Below are positions 1 through 10,405 of a stretch of 64,000 bases of DNA, piece by piece. This DNA comes from Phellopilus nigrolimitatus (Eukaryota > Basidiomycota > Agaricomycetes > Hymenochaetales > Hymenochaetaceae): assembly GCA_021029095.1 (NCBI GenBank), contig JAJOHG010000146.1:1-64000 (forward strand). Reading direction: 5' to 3'. The position numbers and the translations under genes are program-made. The notes below the pieces were generated by a model that had not been told where the DNA came from, did no database searches, and saw nothing but the letters and a program-made list of their open reading frames with translations. The stretch's first letter is position 1, and each line of letters starts with the position of its first letter.

Positions 1-1
1 G

Positions 2-169
2 TCCATCATAAGTGATAACATATATGATGCGGCCTTTGCTGCTGCAAGGCTCGGAAAGAAATGTGATATTGTGGTCTTCGACTCCGTCCTGCCTGACTGG
101 CTAAGCGCCAACGGAATAACCTTGAGTTTTTCGACCCGGAAATTACACAAGGATAAGGTGTTGGCACAG
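2..169 (+). CDS. 3' end of an unknown gene (partial)
   Basis: The frame starting at base 2 is open from the window edge to a TAG at 167-169 and encodes about 55 residues of ordinary globular-looking protein (for example AAFAAARLGKKCDIVVFDS). There is no start codon, so this would be the last exon of a gene that begins outside the window. I do not recognise the family. The opposite strand is also open here, so the strand choice rests on protein-like composition only. Confidence 0.35.
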
Positions 170-528
170 TAGAGGGACAGCGTCTCCGAGTCCTCGCCAC
201 TTTGGATTTAATCGAATGAGAAAAACACACAGTTGCTGCGCTAGAGCAATCTCATAATGCCAGATCTCGTACGAAGGCAAGCGGAATTGACGAGTGCCAA
301 CCCCCAAGATAGAACTCGGCATTTCCGACTAGTCTTTATTCTTTATCAACAGCTATAAGGGAAAAAAAAAAAGAGAAAAGAAAGACGTTATGATCAATCT
401 ATTCCTTTCCGACACTCCAGGCTCGCACGTATTCCATGAAGTACATACCCTCCTTACGAACAACACACAGTTGTTAAAAGCCACAGCGAGGCATTTCGTA
501 TACATTTGCAAATTTCAATATGAGGACA
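170..528. other. intergenic
   Basis: No gene was recognised. An A-rich tract near 361-382 lies in the likely 3' region shared by the converging flanking genes. Confidence 0.4.
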
Positions 529-1819
529 CTACAGATGACCTCTGACCACCTTCGGGACATAACTAAAAAGAAAAAATATCAGTACCCGATCCCCCCAAAA
601 AACAAGAGAACGTGGCACGACATACGGCTCCTCGAGGTACTTGACCTCCTCCTCCGCGAGCACCTTGCCGTTGACGATCGCCCCTCCAGGCGCGCAGGCG
701 AGCTGACGCCGACGATGGGGCTCGCGACCTTCGTGTTGATCCACGCGAGCGCCACCTGGCTCATCGTCCAGCGACGCTTCTGCGCGACCCTCCTCGACGC
801 GCGCGATGATCGCGCGGTCCGCGGCGGAGTACTTGCGCTCCTGCGGCGTGCCCTTCGTCGCGTCGCGCCGCGCGGTGCTCTCGCTGACCGGGTACGCGAG
901 GTCGCCTGCCTGCAGCGGGCCCCACGGGATCAGCCCGATCCCGTGCGCGTTGCAGTATGGGATCATCTCGCGTTCCTGGTGGTGTGGCGGAAATCAATAG
1001 AGGGTCCGGGAAAAAAGGGAAGGCCACGCACGTCCTCGCGGTAGAGCAGCGAGTACTCGCTCTGCATGCTGACAAACTGCGTCCAGCCGTTCAGCTCCGC
1101 AACATGGTTGAGCTCCGCGAACTGCCACGCGCGCATCGAGCTCGCGCCGATGTAGCGCACCTTGCCGCTCCGCACGAGGTCGTGCAGCGCGCGCATCGTC
1201 TCCGCGGGCGGCGTGTGCGGGTCGAAGCGGTGGATCTGGAGGAGGTCGACGTACGGCGTGCCGAGGCGTGCGAGCGACGCGTCGACGGCGCTGAAGATCG
1301 CGCCGCGCGAGAGCCCGCACTGGTTCACGTAGTCGCGCACGTCGCGCAGCTCCGGGTGGAGGTGCGGGACCACGCTCGGGTCCTCCGGCACGACCGCGAA
1401 GCACTTGGTGAGGATCAGGAGCTTCGCGCGCGGGATGTTGTACTGGCAGAATAGACATCGTCAGCGAAGATTCATAATATACGGCGTGAGACCGGATGCA
1501 AGCACGCACCTGCTTGATAAACTTCCCAATGATCCGCTCGGACTCGCCGTTCGAGTATGCGTTCGCCGTGTCGATCGTCGTGACTCCGCGGTCCCACGCC
1601 GCCTTCAGCAGCGGGAGGGCCTGCATCAGACGTTCACGAGTAAGCTCGACTCTTACAGATGCTTGAGACGGAGAGTCGCACTTTGTCCTCGTTGATGACC
1701 CACGGCTGCCACTTGTCGCTGCCGAAGCTCATGGCACCGACGATGGGGACGGAAACGCGCAGGCCGGATGCGCCCAGGCGGCGGTACTCGACGGCCGGCG
1801 GCGCCTGCTTCTCTGACAT
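529..1819 (-). pseudogene. aldo/keto reductase, frameshifted
   Basis: An NADPH-dependent aldo/keto reductase of the fungal aryl-alcohol dehydrogenase type. It starts at 1819 ([19 protein letters not shown]) and runs over about four exons. The catalytic tetrad is visible: Asp and Tyr in [14 protein letters not shown], Lys in LILTKC, His in LLQIHRFD. In the last exon the expected protein needs two compensating frame changes. One extra base near 788 moves the reading into the MSQVALAWINTKVASPIVG frame, and a second shift near 690 returns it to AIVNGKVLAEEEVKYLEEPY. The family C-terminus is thus present but split between two frames. Either this is a young pseudogene or the sequence has two indel errors. 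The family is confident; whether the gene is active is not. Confidence 0.8.
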
Positions 1820-2349
1820 TGCGGGTTGGCGGTGTGGGGATTGGAGAGGCGGGGTGAGAGAAAGATACGGGAAAGCGGAGAGGGCAGCGATACCGCGGAC
1901 GCCCTTTATTTGAGTTCGGCATGGCTGGTGGTATGACCAACCGTGGTTCGTGAGAGCACATCGGATTCTAAGTATATCTGTCCACTCGCGTGGAGTGCTT
2001 TCTATTTCCAGGCCGAGCGCGAGCTGCTTAGGTCGGTCCTGCAGAGAACTAGGAGAGCCGAGCGACGCGCAGGTGCGTCATGGGGACAGGAGAATAACAC
2101 GCGTAGGGCGCGCAATGCTAGTCCGGGTTCATGTATCCAGTTCTAAATTCGCATTCACAGTTGAAGGCGATGGTATGTGCGCTCGCCAGCGGCGAATTTA
2201 AGGGAAGCAGGAAGCAAGTCGCAGCCGACAGTCTGGGCCGGCGCGAAGAGGCTCCGCGCAAGACAATGGCACAGGCGTCCTGAGCAGCGGATCGTCTCGC
2301 TCTCTGCGTATGAACGGGAGAGGTGTCACAGATGCGTGTTATCCTCAAT
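1820..2349. other. intergenic, promoter side of the reductase
   Basis: No gene was recognised. It should contain the aldo/keto reductase promoter and holds one copy of a dispersed repeat (2131-2256). Confidence 0.4.
2131..2256 (+). repeat. dispersed repeat, copy 1 (inverted partner at 38340-38462)
   Basis: The stretch tcatgtatccagttcta... through cgccagcggcgaatttaa... and on to ...gcagccgacagtctg is found again in reverse orientation at 38340-38462. The two copies share a head, a middle and a tail separated by small indels. No ORF is shared. It could be a SINE-like element or a solo LTR fragment. Confidence 0.55.
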
Positions 2350-2760
2350 TACGTAAGAGTCGTGACACGGTCTGCAATCCAGGATCGCCTCCAGCGCAGA
2401 CAAGCGCAATCCCGCAGGCGCGCTCGCAGCGCTCCATTCCCTTCTTCCGGTACGCCCAAGGCGGATATCCTGCGGCTCTCGTCTGAGATCGACAAGTGAG
2501 TGCGCCCATGCAAATATACCATATAGTATAAAGCGTGTTATCTTTTCTGACTTCGCGAAGACTAGCGACACAGCTCGGGCTGAGGACCTGCCTACAATCG
2601 CGGAGCATGCGCTCGGGAGCAGCTACGGCACGCGCTTCCCGGCGGTGTACGGATTCCTCGAGGGTCTGTATCACTTCTTCAGCGATGATGACGGCATCGC
2701 GGTGATGTCGAAACACGCCCGCAAAGGGTCCACCTCTAGCAGTCAAACTTCAACAAACAA
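2350..2760 (+). CDS. unknown small gene or gene fragment
   Basis: A possible intron (donor gtgagtgcgcc after 2495, acceptor near 2568) joins an upstream stretch to a protein-like exon containing LPTIAEHALGSSYGTRFPAV and FLEGLYHFFSDDDGIAVMSK. The join is in frame. No start or clear end is visible, and the frame runs into the duplicated block at 2812. I do not recognise the protein. It may be a remnant cut by the duplication boundary. Confidence 0.3.
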
Positions 2761-2950
2761 AGCTCTCGCAAAGAAAAAGATAAAAACGAGAAGGAGAGTG
2801 GCTCAGAAAGGACTAGAATGGGTTTTTGCCCCGGCAGATCGGAACGTTGACCAGGGAGTGGAGACCCGCACACAGATACTTTTCGCTCCACGCCTTGCGC
2901 AGAAATCCCACATCTGATTCGTATCGGGTTTACATTCAATTTGGTTTGGA

Positions 2951-4058
2951 TTACCCTAGCAACTTTCTACGAACCAAATTCCATAACCTCGAGATACACG
3001 TATACTGCTGCATCAACGACGTTTTCGTGCTAGCCCACTCGAATGCAAAGTTCGGCAGGTGGATGATCATGCTCAAGACGGACATGCTCTGGCTCGAAAA
3101 CCCGGTCGAGTACTTCGTGTTCTGCTTGCCAATCTGCTGTGTGAAGTACGGGTACTCCTGGCGCTGCACGGGGCCCATCGACGGCTACATATGCGCACTC
3201 ACATCGTACACGCACTTGCAGCTGCACGCACCAATGTAGCCCGTCACGACGGCGTGCAGCGGCGCGCCGTGGATCTTCGGCAGCGGCTTCCTGTTCGTCT
3301 CGTACGCAAGCAGCACCTCTTCGTTCGTGCGCACCTTGCGCCACGGCGCGGCTGCCGCGTAGTCGAGCACCTGGCCCTTCCGGGCTGTGCAAAAGGCGAT
3401 TTTACAGAGCGAGCGGGTGAGGGAGGACTCACGCAACACGCTTGAAGTAGATCTCGGCGCCGATGAGTTCGAGGTGCTTGCGTTCAGGATGGACGCCGTC
3501 ACAGGCGATATTCAGCACCTTCTTGAGCGGGACGCCTTCATGCACCGCCGTTCCGCTTGAATACACCCGCCAAAGCCCCGAAACGAAAAAAAAGAGTAAA
3601 GACGACGCACATGGTGCTCTCGCCCCACGGAGTATTGGTGAGCTCGTCTCCGTCACTGGGGTACTCCAGGATCTGCTCGATGTGCCGCACGCCGCTGCAC
3701 TGCAGCGTGACCGTCTTCTCACCCTGGCTGGTGTGCGGCACGTCAGCGGCCGCCGAAAAGGAGAAAGAAGGGAAAAAATAGGAAAATTGGCGTTGTACAG
3801 GAATTCTTCCGGAACTTTGAGGTCCTTGAGCGAGATGCTGTTGACGAGTCCGCCGACCTCATAGCAGAGGGCATCTTCGTCGATGTAGGGGACGCCGCCG
3901 TGGTTCCGGATGTTGACACCCGCAGACCCGGACGCACAAATGGTGCACGTTATCCGTGAGGTTCCCTTGCATGAGCTGGTCACTGCGCGTCTCATGGTTT
4001 CAACCACCCTAACCGGGCCCGGCTTCGACTGAACCAGCCCCGTCTCCGATCGACGCAT
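2951..4058 (-). pseudogene. sulfite-oxidase-like molybdopterin oxidoreductase, truncated (copy A)
   Basis: Pieces of the molybdopterin-binding domain appear in family order on the minus strand: RNHGGVPYIDEDALCYEVGG, then TVTLQCSGVRHIEQI (the family Cys that binds molybdenum is present, but the usual NRR after it is changed), then GVPLKKVLNIACDGVHPE, then PWRKVRTNEEVLLAYE and PKIHGAPLHAVVTGYIGA, then YFTQQIGKQNTKYSTGFS. A stop follows the GYIGA block, and the next block needs another frame. The N-terminus and the dimerisation domain are missing. Unit B has the same truncated gene, so the damage predates the duplication. It is almost certainly non-functional as an oxidase. Confidence 0.75.
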
Positions 4059-4465
4059 GCCCTAGTCAGACCGAGTACTCTGATCTCCTTTAGAGTCGTT
4101 TCAGAACCTGCGTATGCAACTGAAAAGCCGGATGTTGATGGTTTTCACGCTCTCCCCGCCTCATATTTCACAATTCTGTAACGGCGGGCACATAGTCAAA
4201 ATCTGAATTATACATGTAGCATACACTCTCAATCCTCCAACGAGACACGACCCAGTATCCCAGAAACAGAAATCAGGAATAAAGATACACGGATTGGAGG
4301 ACGTCGTGCAGCGCGCCACCGATGCAAGCCTCGAGCGCGATGGTAGAAAGTGCATAAAGTAATTAGAAGGAATAAGTATAGAGCGATTGAGTAGTGTCAC
4401 GGTGAGCAGGTGTGCCAGCAGGCGAGCAGGTGGTGACGAACAAGCGAATTCTCAGCACTTCAGCA

Positions 4466-4485
4466 GTAGGTAGGTAGGTAGGTAG
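4466..4485 (+). repeat. TAGG microsatellite
   Basis: Five uninterrupted units of a TAGG/GTAG tetranucleotide. The same array is in unit B near 30828-30846. Confidence 0.85.
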
Positions 4486-4672
4486 TTTATTACCGGAACG
4501 GTCCCATTAAGGAACACCGGCTTGTCAACTACTATACAATTAACACACCCGGGTAAATTATGACCACTGACCATCTCACATAATTTGCTCCTGGATGCTG
4601 AGAAAGAGAAACACAGGGTAAGTAACTACTAATCATAAATCTGTATTGTCTCGTTCCGTTTCAATGTCTGAT

Positions 4673-4894
4673 TCAGCCAATTGGTCTGTGCCATGTGGGA
4701 TGAAAGAAAGGTTGCTCTTCAAAGACTTTTTGTATGTCAAATGAGACCTTAGCCAGAAGCTGGATAATCTGCTTCTCATGGTACAATTTGTGAAAGATGT
4801 CTGCAGGGGACCAAGACATATTGAGCAGAGAGGGGCATGCAGCTTTGGCTTTGTCCATGGTGACCACAAAAAGAGGGTATGAGAACATACACAT
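4673..4894 (-). CDS. unknown 73-aa ORF, conserved in unit B
   Basis: The ORF starts MCMFSYPLFVVTMDKAKAAC and contains SWSPADIFHKLYHEKQIIQL. Its counterpart at 31034-31255 differs by one residue. It lies about 200 bases downstream of the CaaX gene stop on the same strand, past an AATAAA signal. It could be a short separate gene, an unrecognised exon or simply 3' flanking sequence in the most conserved part of the duplication. No family was recognised. Confidence 0.25.
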   Translation of the reverse strand: MCMFSYPLFVVTMDKAKAACPSLLNMSWSPADIFHKLYHEKQIIQLLAKVSFDIQKVFEEQPFFHPTWHRPIG

Positions 4895-4959
4895 GAAATT
4901 TACCGTTGCAACTGCACTTGGCTGCTGTGGTCAGGTGGTGAACACTGAAAATTCATAAC

Positions 4960-4965
4960 TTTATT
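4960..4965 (-). terminator. AATAAA poly(A) signal of the CaaX gene (copy A)
   Basis: Reading the minus strand, AATAAA lies about 140 bases after the TAG stop of the CaaX gene. It is conserved in unit B. Confidence 0.5.
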
Positions 4966-5102
4966 GGATTCTGTAAGTCAGTGTGACTCTTGGAAATCCA
5001 CATCAATCTCATTTGGAAAGCAGCAGCATAAATGAACATAATAGAACTTGAATAGTGCTAGAGCTACCTTTTTATCAACAAGAGCTACATAAATTACTGA
5101 TA

Positions 5103-7115
5103 CTAAGAGATGAGACAACATTTCTCTTTGGGCCTGAGTGAGCAACATGAGTTACTTGGCTAGTTCGATACTCCAATGCTTACCTTTGTGCTGACTCTCC
5201 TCTGAGCTTGCTGGAATCTGGCCCTAATTCACGTTCAATGTAATGCGGTGCTTCCCTGTGTTCATCATAATATTCCTTGAGAATATATGACTAATTCTGA
5301 TGCTATAATGCTTACCATTGTGCTGGCTGTTCTCTGAGCCCACTGTAATATTCCTTGAGAACATATGACTAATTATGATGCTCTAATGCTGACCTTTGTG
5401 TTTGCTGGGGATTTTTGCGACCTTCCATAAAACAGGAACTGGTTTGCCAATGCATTAACTCAATGATTTCAGATGGTGTCCCTGAGTATGCAGCAATATC
5501 ATTGTTGCTCTCAACAGTCATTGTTGGATTCCTTGTCACTGTGTATTTGGTTTGTGTGTGATAGAAGGAATGTCAGGTTTCCATGTAATCCCAGAAAAGA
5601 AATTTCACAGCTTACATCTGATACACACCATCTCCACCCCCATATGTATGAATCTTTTGTAGTAGATTTTACAACCCTTTTGCTCTTTAATTTCAACTTA
5701 AAGAACAATACACTGGTCAGTAACATAGGCAATTTCTGGGGGGAAAAATCCCAGCTTTGCATCAGCCTGAAGCACACTCCAAGCTACTCACTGAAGTAAT
5801 GATACCTCATTTCTTCCTCAAGCACTTTCAAGTCATCATTGTTCTTGTCCATAAGGATATTGGGTGTAATCTCTGTAAAGTTGCCTTTTGCTTTATTTAT
5901 AACAACAATCAAAGGCTTTTGGCACTTTCAGTGTCTGACACATGTGCAGCTCTAGTCACAAACTCACTTTGCACATGCCTGGAATTATCTTATAATAACT
6001 GTAAAAATGAAATAACTTTATGATTGCAGATGGTGTCCCTGAGAGTGCAACCCAATCTTTATTGGTATTGCCTTTAATAATCCTTGTTGGATTATTTGTC
6101 ACTGTATATTTTGTATGCATGTGATAGAAAAATAGGTCAGCTCTCCATGTAGTCTTTTCAAAAGGAGTTCCACAGCTTACCTCTGACACACACCATTTCT
6201 ACTCCATTATCAATGAATATTTTATAATAGAATCTGTACCCTTTCTGTGCAACTTGAAAAAACAGCACTAGTCAGTAACATGTACAACCACTGGAAGCAA
6301 AGCACAGTCTGGGACCAGGCAGAAGCATAATTCAAACTGCTCACAGTCATGCTCTTCCATTTCCTCCACAATGTACTTCAAGTCACCATTGTTCTTAAGG
6401 ACTTCAGTTGTAATCTCTGTGAATCCACCTTCTGCCTTATCTATGATTCTCAACCGGGACTGTTGGCACATCTCAGGATCTCAGGTGTTTCAGAAATTCA
6501 GATCTAGACACAGACTCACTCTGTACATATTCTTAACTTGAAACACGAAGAACTCCTCATCACGATGCATTAATTCAATAATTTCAGATGGTGTCCCTGA
6601 GTACACAATAACATCATAATTACTGTACTCTTCATGCCTTCTTACTGTGCATTTGGTACATATGAGATAGAAGGATTATGTCAGATCTCTATGTAGTCCC
6701 TTCAGGAGAAACTCTGCAGCTCACATCTGAAGCACACCATGTTCTTGCCATCATGTCTGAATCTTTTATAGTTGAGTTTGCATCGCTGATGATGATAACC
6801 GCCCGAGGCTTTAAGAAAACAGAACAAATCAACATCGTGGACAAACACTGGTAAGATTGCCCGGTTTGCAACCCGGCAGAAGCACAAATACAATTTACTC
6901 ACACGTGTGATGCCATTCTATTTCCTGTGCAGCATCCTCCAAATCATGATTGCTCTCAAGGATATCTGGTGTAAGCTCTGTAAATTCTCCTTCCGCTCTA
7001 TCTATGGCTCCCCGCCAAGCCTGTCGGCAATCTCAGGGTCATCTGAGGCATTTTGCAGTTCAAGTCACAGACTCACTTCATCCATTTCTTCGAAACCGCG
7101 TGCCTTAAGTGCCAT
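5103..7115 (-). CDS. unknown modular protein with C-terminal CaaX box, copy A (13 exons, 388 aa)
   Basis: No known family. Exons by GT-AG borders: 7115-7077, 7020-6903, 6808-6725, 6644-6520, 6459-6345, 6252-6181, 6101-5968, 5915-5792, 5696-5616, 5538-5394, 5342-5316, 5255-5184, 5133-5103. They join in one frame with no stop. After MALKARGFEEMDE come three repeats of about 107-117 residues (14-122, 123-229, 230-346), each from three exons with the same phases (1, 1, 0; the last differs at its end). Conserved blocks are I-x-(K/R)-A-(E/K)-G-x-FTE(I/L)T, YYKRF...(V/N)EMVC(I/V/F)R and (Y/L)SGTPS(E/A)II. The tail ends RPKEKCCLIS: Cys-aliphatic-aliphatic-Ser predicts farnesylation, and the neighbouring Cys could be palmitoylated as in Ras. 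There is no signal peptide or membrane span. A cytosolic protein tethered to a membrane is inferred. Splicing is inferred from sequence only. Confidence 0.7.
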
Positions 7116-7216
7116 CTTTTAAGTAAGTTGATTTTCAAGTTTGAGAACTTTTTGAGATTGATTAAGAGGGGCTGTTATGCTGCTTGCAATTGACGGAGTT
7201 CAGAGAAACGTACAAG

Positions 7217-7227
7217 ATTTTATATGT
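7217..7227 (-). promoter_or_regulatory. TATA-like box of the CaaX gene (copy A)
   Basis: On the minus strand catataaaat lies about 105 bases upstream of the ATG at 7115. A TATAAAA occupies the same relative place in unit B (32509-32515). The surrounding 7116-7690 holds no other recognisable gene. Confidence 0.45.
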
Positions 7228-7689
7228 GAAGCGCCAAGCAGCAAAGCGCACACCGAAGCCTGCCTCGCGACGGTCACCCGCTTTGCGGAGCATACGAGAA
7301 TGTGCGATGTGCCAGAGCATTGCAGTGGCGAGGCTTCGTTACCTGGGGAGCGACATCGTATGCGTGGTAGTTTGCTGCTTCTTGGCGTTGGCTCTTGACG
7401 ACTTGCAGCAGCCCCATTTGGGCCTTTCTGCCTCCATGCATCACAACGAGCGACATTACTTGCAAATCGGTACTTCGTTTGGGGCAGCCGGCGTCGACGA
7501 GTCCTTTGCTGTCCTCGGGAACCGTGCATTCTTTGTACTAGTTTTGCAATCAGACGAAGCAAACTGGATACAGATCGCCACAAGGCTGCACAGCAGACAT
7601 ACAATCCAAGCAATCGTCGAAGCTGGTCCGCAAAGCTAATTATTGGGCACGCAAAGCGGTACAATGTTGAGGTAGTGGACGAGCCTGGA

Positions 7690-8075
7690 AGTGGATCGTC
7701 GTCAGAACGGAAGCGAAAGGGTCTGTGTTGAGCGGCGCAGGCGGACCTCGTATTTGAGGCTGGCGACGTTCTTGCAGACGCGCAACGGTTTCACGACGTC
7801 CTGAGATATGGATATGAGCAAATGTATGGGAAGACGTACGTTCGGTTCGAGCGCGAGTCCGCTCACAGTTTACGGTCTATTCGTCCATGTCCAGCGGGGC
7901 GCCGACGGAGGTCATGTCGGCCGAGTCCAGGAATCTCTTCATCGACACAACTAAGAAAGTCAATGCGTACAAGCAGACAAGCCGTGGTCGAGCCGTACGT
8001 ATGGTGCTTCAAAGTAGTGCTCGACAGTACGTGCGAGGAAGGGCAGCCGCTATCGAAACTCCGCATTGTCAGGCT
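7690..8075 (-). pseudogene. flavin reductase fragment (unit A, degenerate)
   Basis: Two exon-like pieces match the intact flavin reductase at 8733-10046: FLDSADMTSVGAPLDMDE (compare FLDAANSTSVDAPPDVDE) followed by an in-frame stop, and a piece resembling VKPPRVRESAASFECE. The remaining exons are absent. Unit B carries the same remnant at 33000-33270, so it was present before the duplication. Confidence 0.65.
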
Positions 8076-8732
8076 GCCGAGTGTCAGCGAAACTCATGCG
8101 TCTTTACGAAATGAAATACCGTTGTCCAACGCCATAGTATACTGTAGATACACACATATGGAGGCGAGACGGCACCGGCGCGGCGTCGAACATGCCTCCG
8201 AGTCCCCGGGCAGACGAACAAATACTGTGCAAGAAGAGAGAACACAACGACCGACACAGGAAATAAAATGTAAAGAAAAAGAAAAAGAATGGGCCAATTG
8301 AGTTTCCTCTACACATATCCATCCGCTTCCGCCGATACGGCGCGTTCTGCGTCCTCGCCCATGCTCGGCCGCCGACCACCGCGCCGCTGCTTTCCTCTCA
8401 CAGTCGCACCTCACATCCTCATCTGCGCGCGGATTTCCTGCGTCTGCGACACGCCATCAGAAACGCCACCCACGGCTGCGCATACTAGCCGCAGACTGTC
8501 CCTGCTATTCAAACAAGCATACTCTGAACCGCAGGGCTAGCAGGCAAACCAGAATATTGCTTGGAATATCTCCTTGCTTCCGGGAGACGTCATTTCAGAT
8601 TGCCTCTGTCAGAAGTCCAGATTGCAAAACCTGTGGCACTTGGGGAAGGAGTTCTGAGGATTTTTGTTTAAAGTGTACAATATTGACGTAACGCAAGGAA
8701 ACGGAGAGCTCAACGACTTTACGGCAGGGTGG
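8076..8732. other. no gene recognised
   Basis: The first 350 bases match unit B 33420-33720. An A-rich run lies near 8270-8290. Nothing coding was supported. Confidence 0.4.
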
Positions 8733-10046
8733 CTACGTTTCCCCCTCCTTCTCTCCCTTCTTCCTATCAATCAACTTGCGCACCTCGTCCCCCCTCTCGT
8801 GCCACGCCAGGCGCGGGATGTCCACGCCCGGGCCGACGCGCGCATACGTGCTCCCGCCGAGGCGGCTCACGGCGCGCAGCGCGGCCGGGTCTGCTTGCAC
8901 ACCGTCGGGCGCGAGGACGGCGTGCCGCACGTGCGCGCGGCGGATGCGGCCGAGGATGAGCGTGTGCGTCGGCGGCGCGCCGGGCGACGCGATGTCGAGG
9001 TGCTGGAAGAGCTAGGAAATATTTTTGTCTCAGTTCATAGGCGTCCTTTTTATTTTGCTTTGAGTGAGAAAGGCAGACCTCGCATTCGAAGCTGGCGGCG
9101 CTCTCGCGAACGCGCGGTGGTTTAACGACGTCCTGTCAGAGAATAGGTATGTATCTTATGTGACTAAGAACACGAAGAGACGTACGCTTGGTTCAGATGT
9201 GAGCCCACTCACGGTCCACTCGTCGACATCGGGTGGGGCGTCGACGGAGGTCGAATTGGCCGCGTCCAGGAACCTATTCATCGAAACAACCGAAATCATG
9301 TAAATAAGTAGAAGCAAGGGACAGATAGACAAGCATGTGCACGTACGGCTCACTGATGATGTTCACGACGAACTCCTTCGTCAATATTATGTTCGCAGGC
9401 GTGTCCTTCGGCCCGTCGGGCTGGATGACGAAAGAAACACTGAGCAAAGGCGGGTCATGCGAGATCTGCTATGAATGAGCGGCTAGCAGTGCTTGGAGGC
9501 ACATTTCATTAACGGACCAGTGAGAAATAGCTGAGAGCGTGGTGATCAGATATATGTGGCCGGGCTCGAAGAGGCGATTTAGCATACCTGAAAGGCGCCA
9601 GGTTGGGCACACCGTCCTCCGAGAGCGTCGAGACGAGTGCGATTGGCCGGGGCGTCACCGTCGAGATCAACATCCTATACGCCAGGCTGCACATTTATTC
9701 ACGAGGAGAGTCGCGGAAGATGCGAATTTGGGACGTACTACTTCTCCATCGCGTCGAGGTCGAACGTCTTCCACCCGAGCGCCTCGCCCGTCTTCCATTC
9801 ACGCGCGAGCGCAGATGCGTCCCCGAGCCCGCCTCCCAGCGGCCATCTTTCATCCGGGCTCCCGGACCACCGGAACGCAGGCGCGGGGTCGAACGGCGGC
9901 GCCTTCGACGACGACGATATTTGCGGCGAAGAGCTCGAGAGCGTGCGCGAGCCGGTGACGGCGCGTAGGGTCACATGTGTCAGCGTCGGCCGGCTGAATC
10001 TTACTATTGGGGCTGCACGCAACGATAGCTTTGGGAGGACGTCCAT
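8733..10046 (-). CDS. flavin reductase-like domain protein (FMN-binding split barrel)
   Basis: A member of the fungal flavoprotein-oxygenase / DIM6-NTAB type family, which binds FMN in a split beta-barrel. About six exons join in frame from MDVLPKLSLRAAPIVRF at 10046. The next blocks are PPFDPAPAFRWSGSPDERW, AYRMLISTVTPRPIALVST (the flavin-binding signature region), NLAPF, then FVVNIISEPFLDAANSTS, VDEWTVSGL, VKPPRVRESAASFECE and LGGSTYARVGPGVDIPR, with a stop at 8733. Introns have good GT-AG ends. The first 50 residues are rich in Arg and Ser and may be a mitochondrial leader. It is divergently paired with an Fe-ADH gene across 188 bases, an arrangement repeated in units B and C. It is the only apparently intact copy here. 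Confidence 0.8.
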
Positions 10047-10234
10047 CGTACGCGTTTGGCGGAGGCATGCGACACTGCTACTTATAAATAATGCAGCAGT
10101 GACCGAGTCGTTGCTGATGAATCATTCACATGGAGGACGAGGCGTCGCAGGCCCGCGACATCGTTTATGCGCGACTTTCTTTCCCCGCGCTGCGTAATCG
10201 CCCCACCCCGCTGCCTGTTCTGCTACGTACCAAC
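10047..10234. promoter_or_regulatory. shared divergent promoter, flavin reductase / Fe-ADH
   Basis: 188 bases separate two divergent start codons (10046 minus, 10235 plus). The same intergenic sequence recurs in unit B (about 34149-34330), which supports a functional unit in the ancestor. No specific factor site is claimed. Confidence 0.45.
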
Positions 10235-10405
10235 ATGTCGAGCGACGCGCCAGACTCGACGCTGAGCAGCTCGTACGCGTACACTGACACGCTCAAGGGC
10301 GTCTACTATGGACCCGGCTGCCTCACGGTCGCGCTCCCGAAGCTGCTCGCGACGCTCGGTGCGACGAAGGCGTTGGTCGTCACATGCAGGAGCCTGCACG
10401 AGAAG
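10235..10405 (+). pseudogene. iron-containing alcohol dehydrogenase, exon 1 (copy A)
   Basis: The exon reads MSSDAPDSTLSSSYAYTD... with GVYYGPGCLTVALPKLL and ATKALVV, as at the N-terminus of fungal Fe-ADH / maleylacetate-reductase-like proteins. It ends at the donor gtgcgtag after 10405. The gag-only LTR element was inserted ten bases into that intron. The acceptor and exon 2 are now at 28879, 18.5 kb away. Confidence 0.75.

Noticed and set aside
2345..2746. 133-codon minus-strand ORF
   Set aside because: The plus-strand reading with a short intron looks more protein-like; neither is strong.
4420..7140. Reading this AT-rich stretch as non-coding repeats only
   Set aside because: The apparent repeats resolve into exons and introns of one minus-strand gene with consistent phases.
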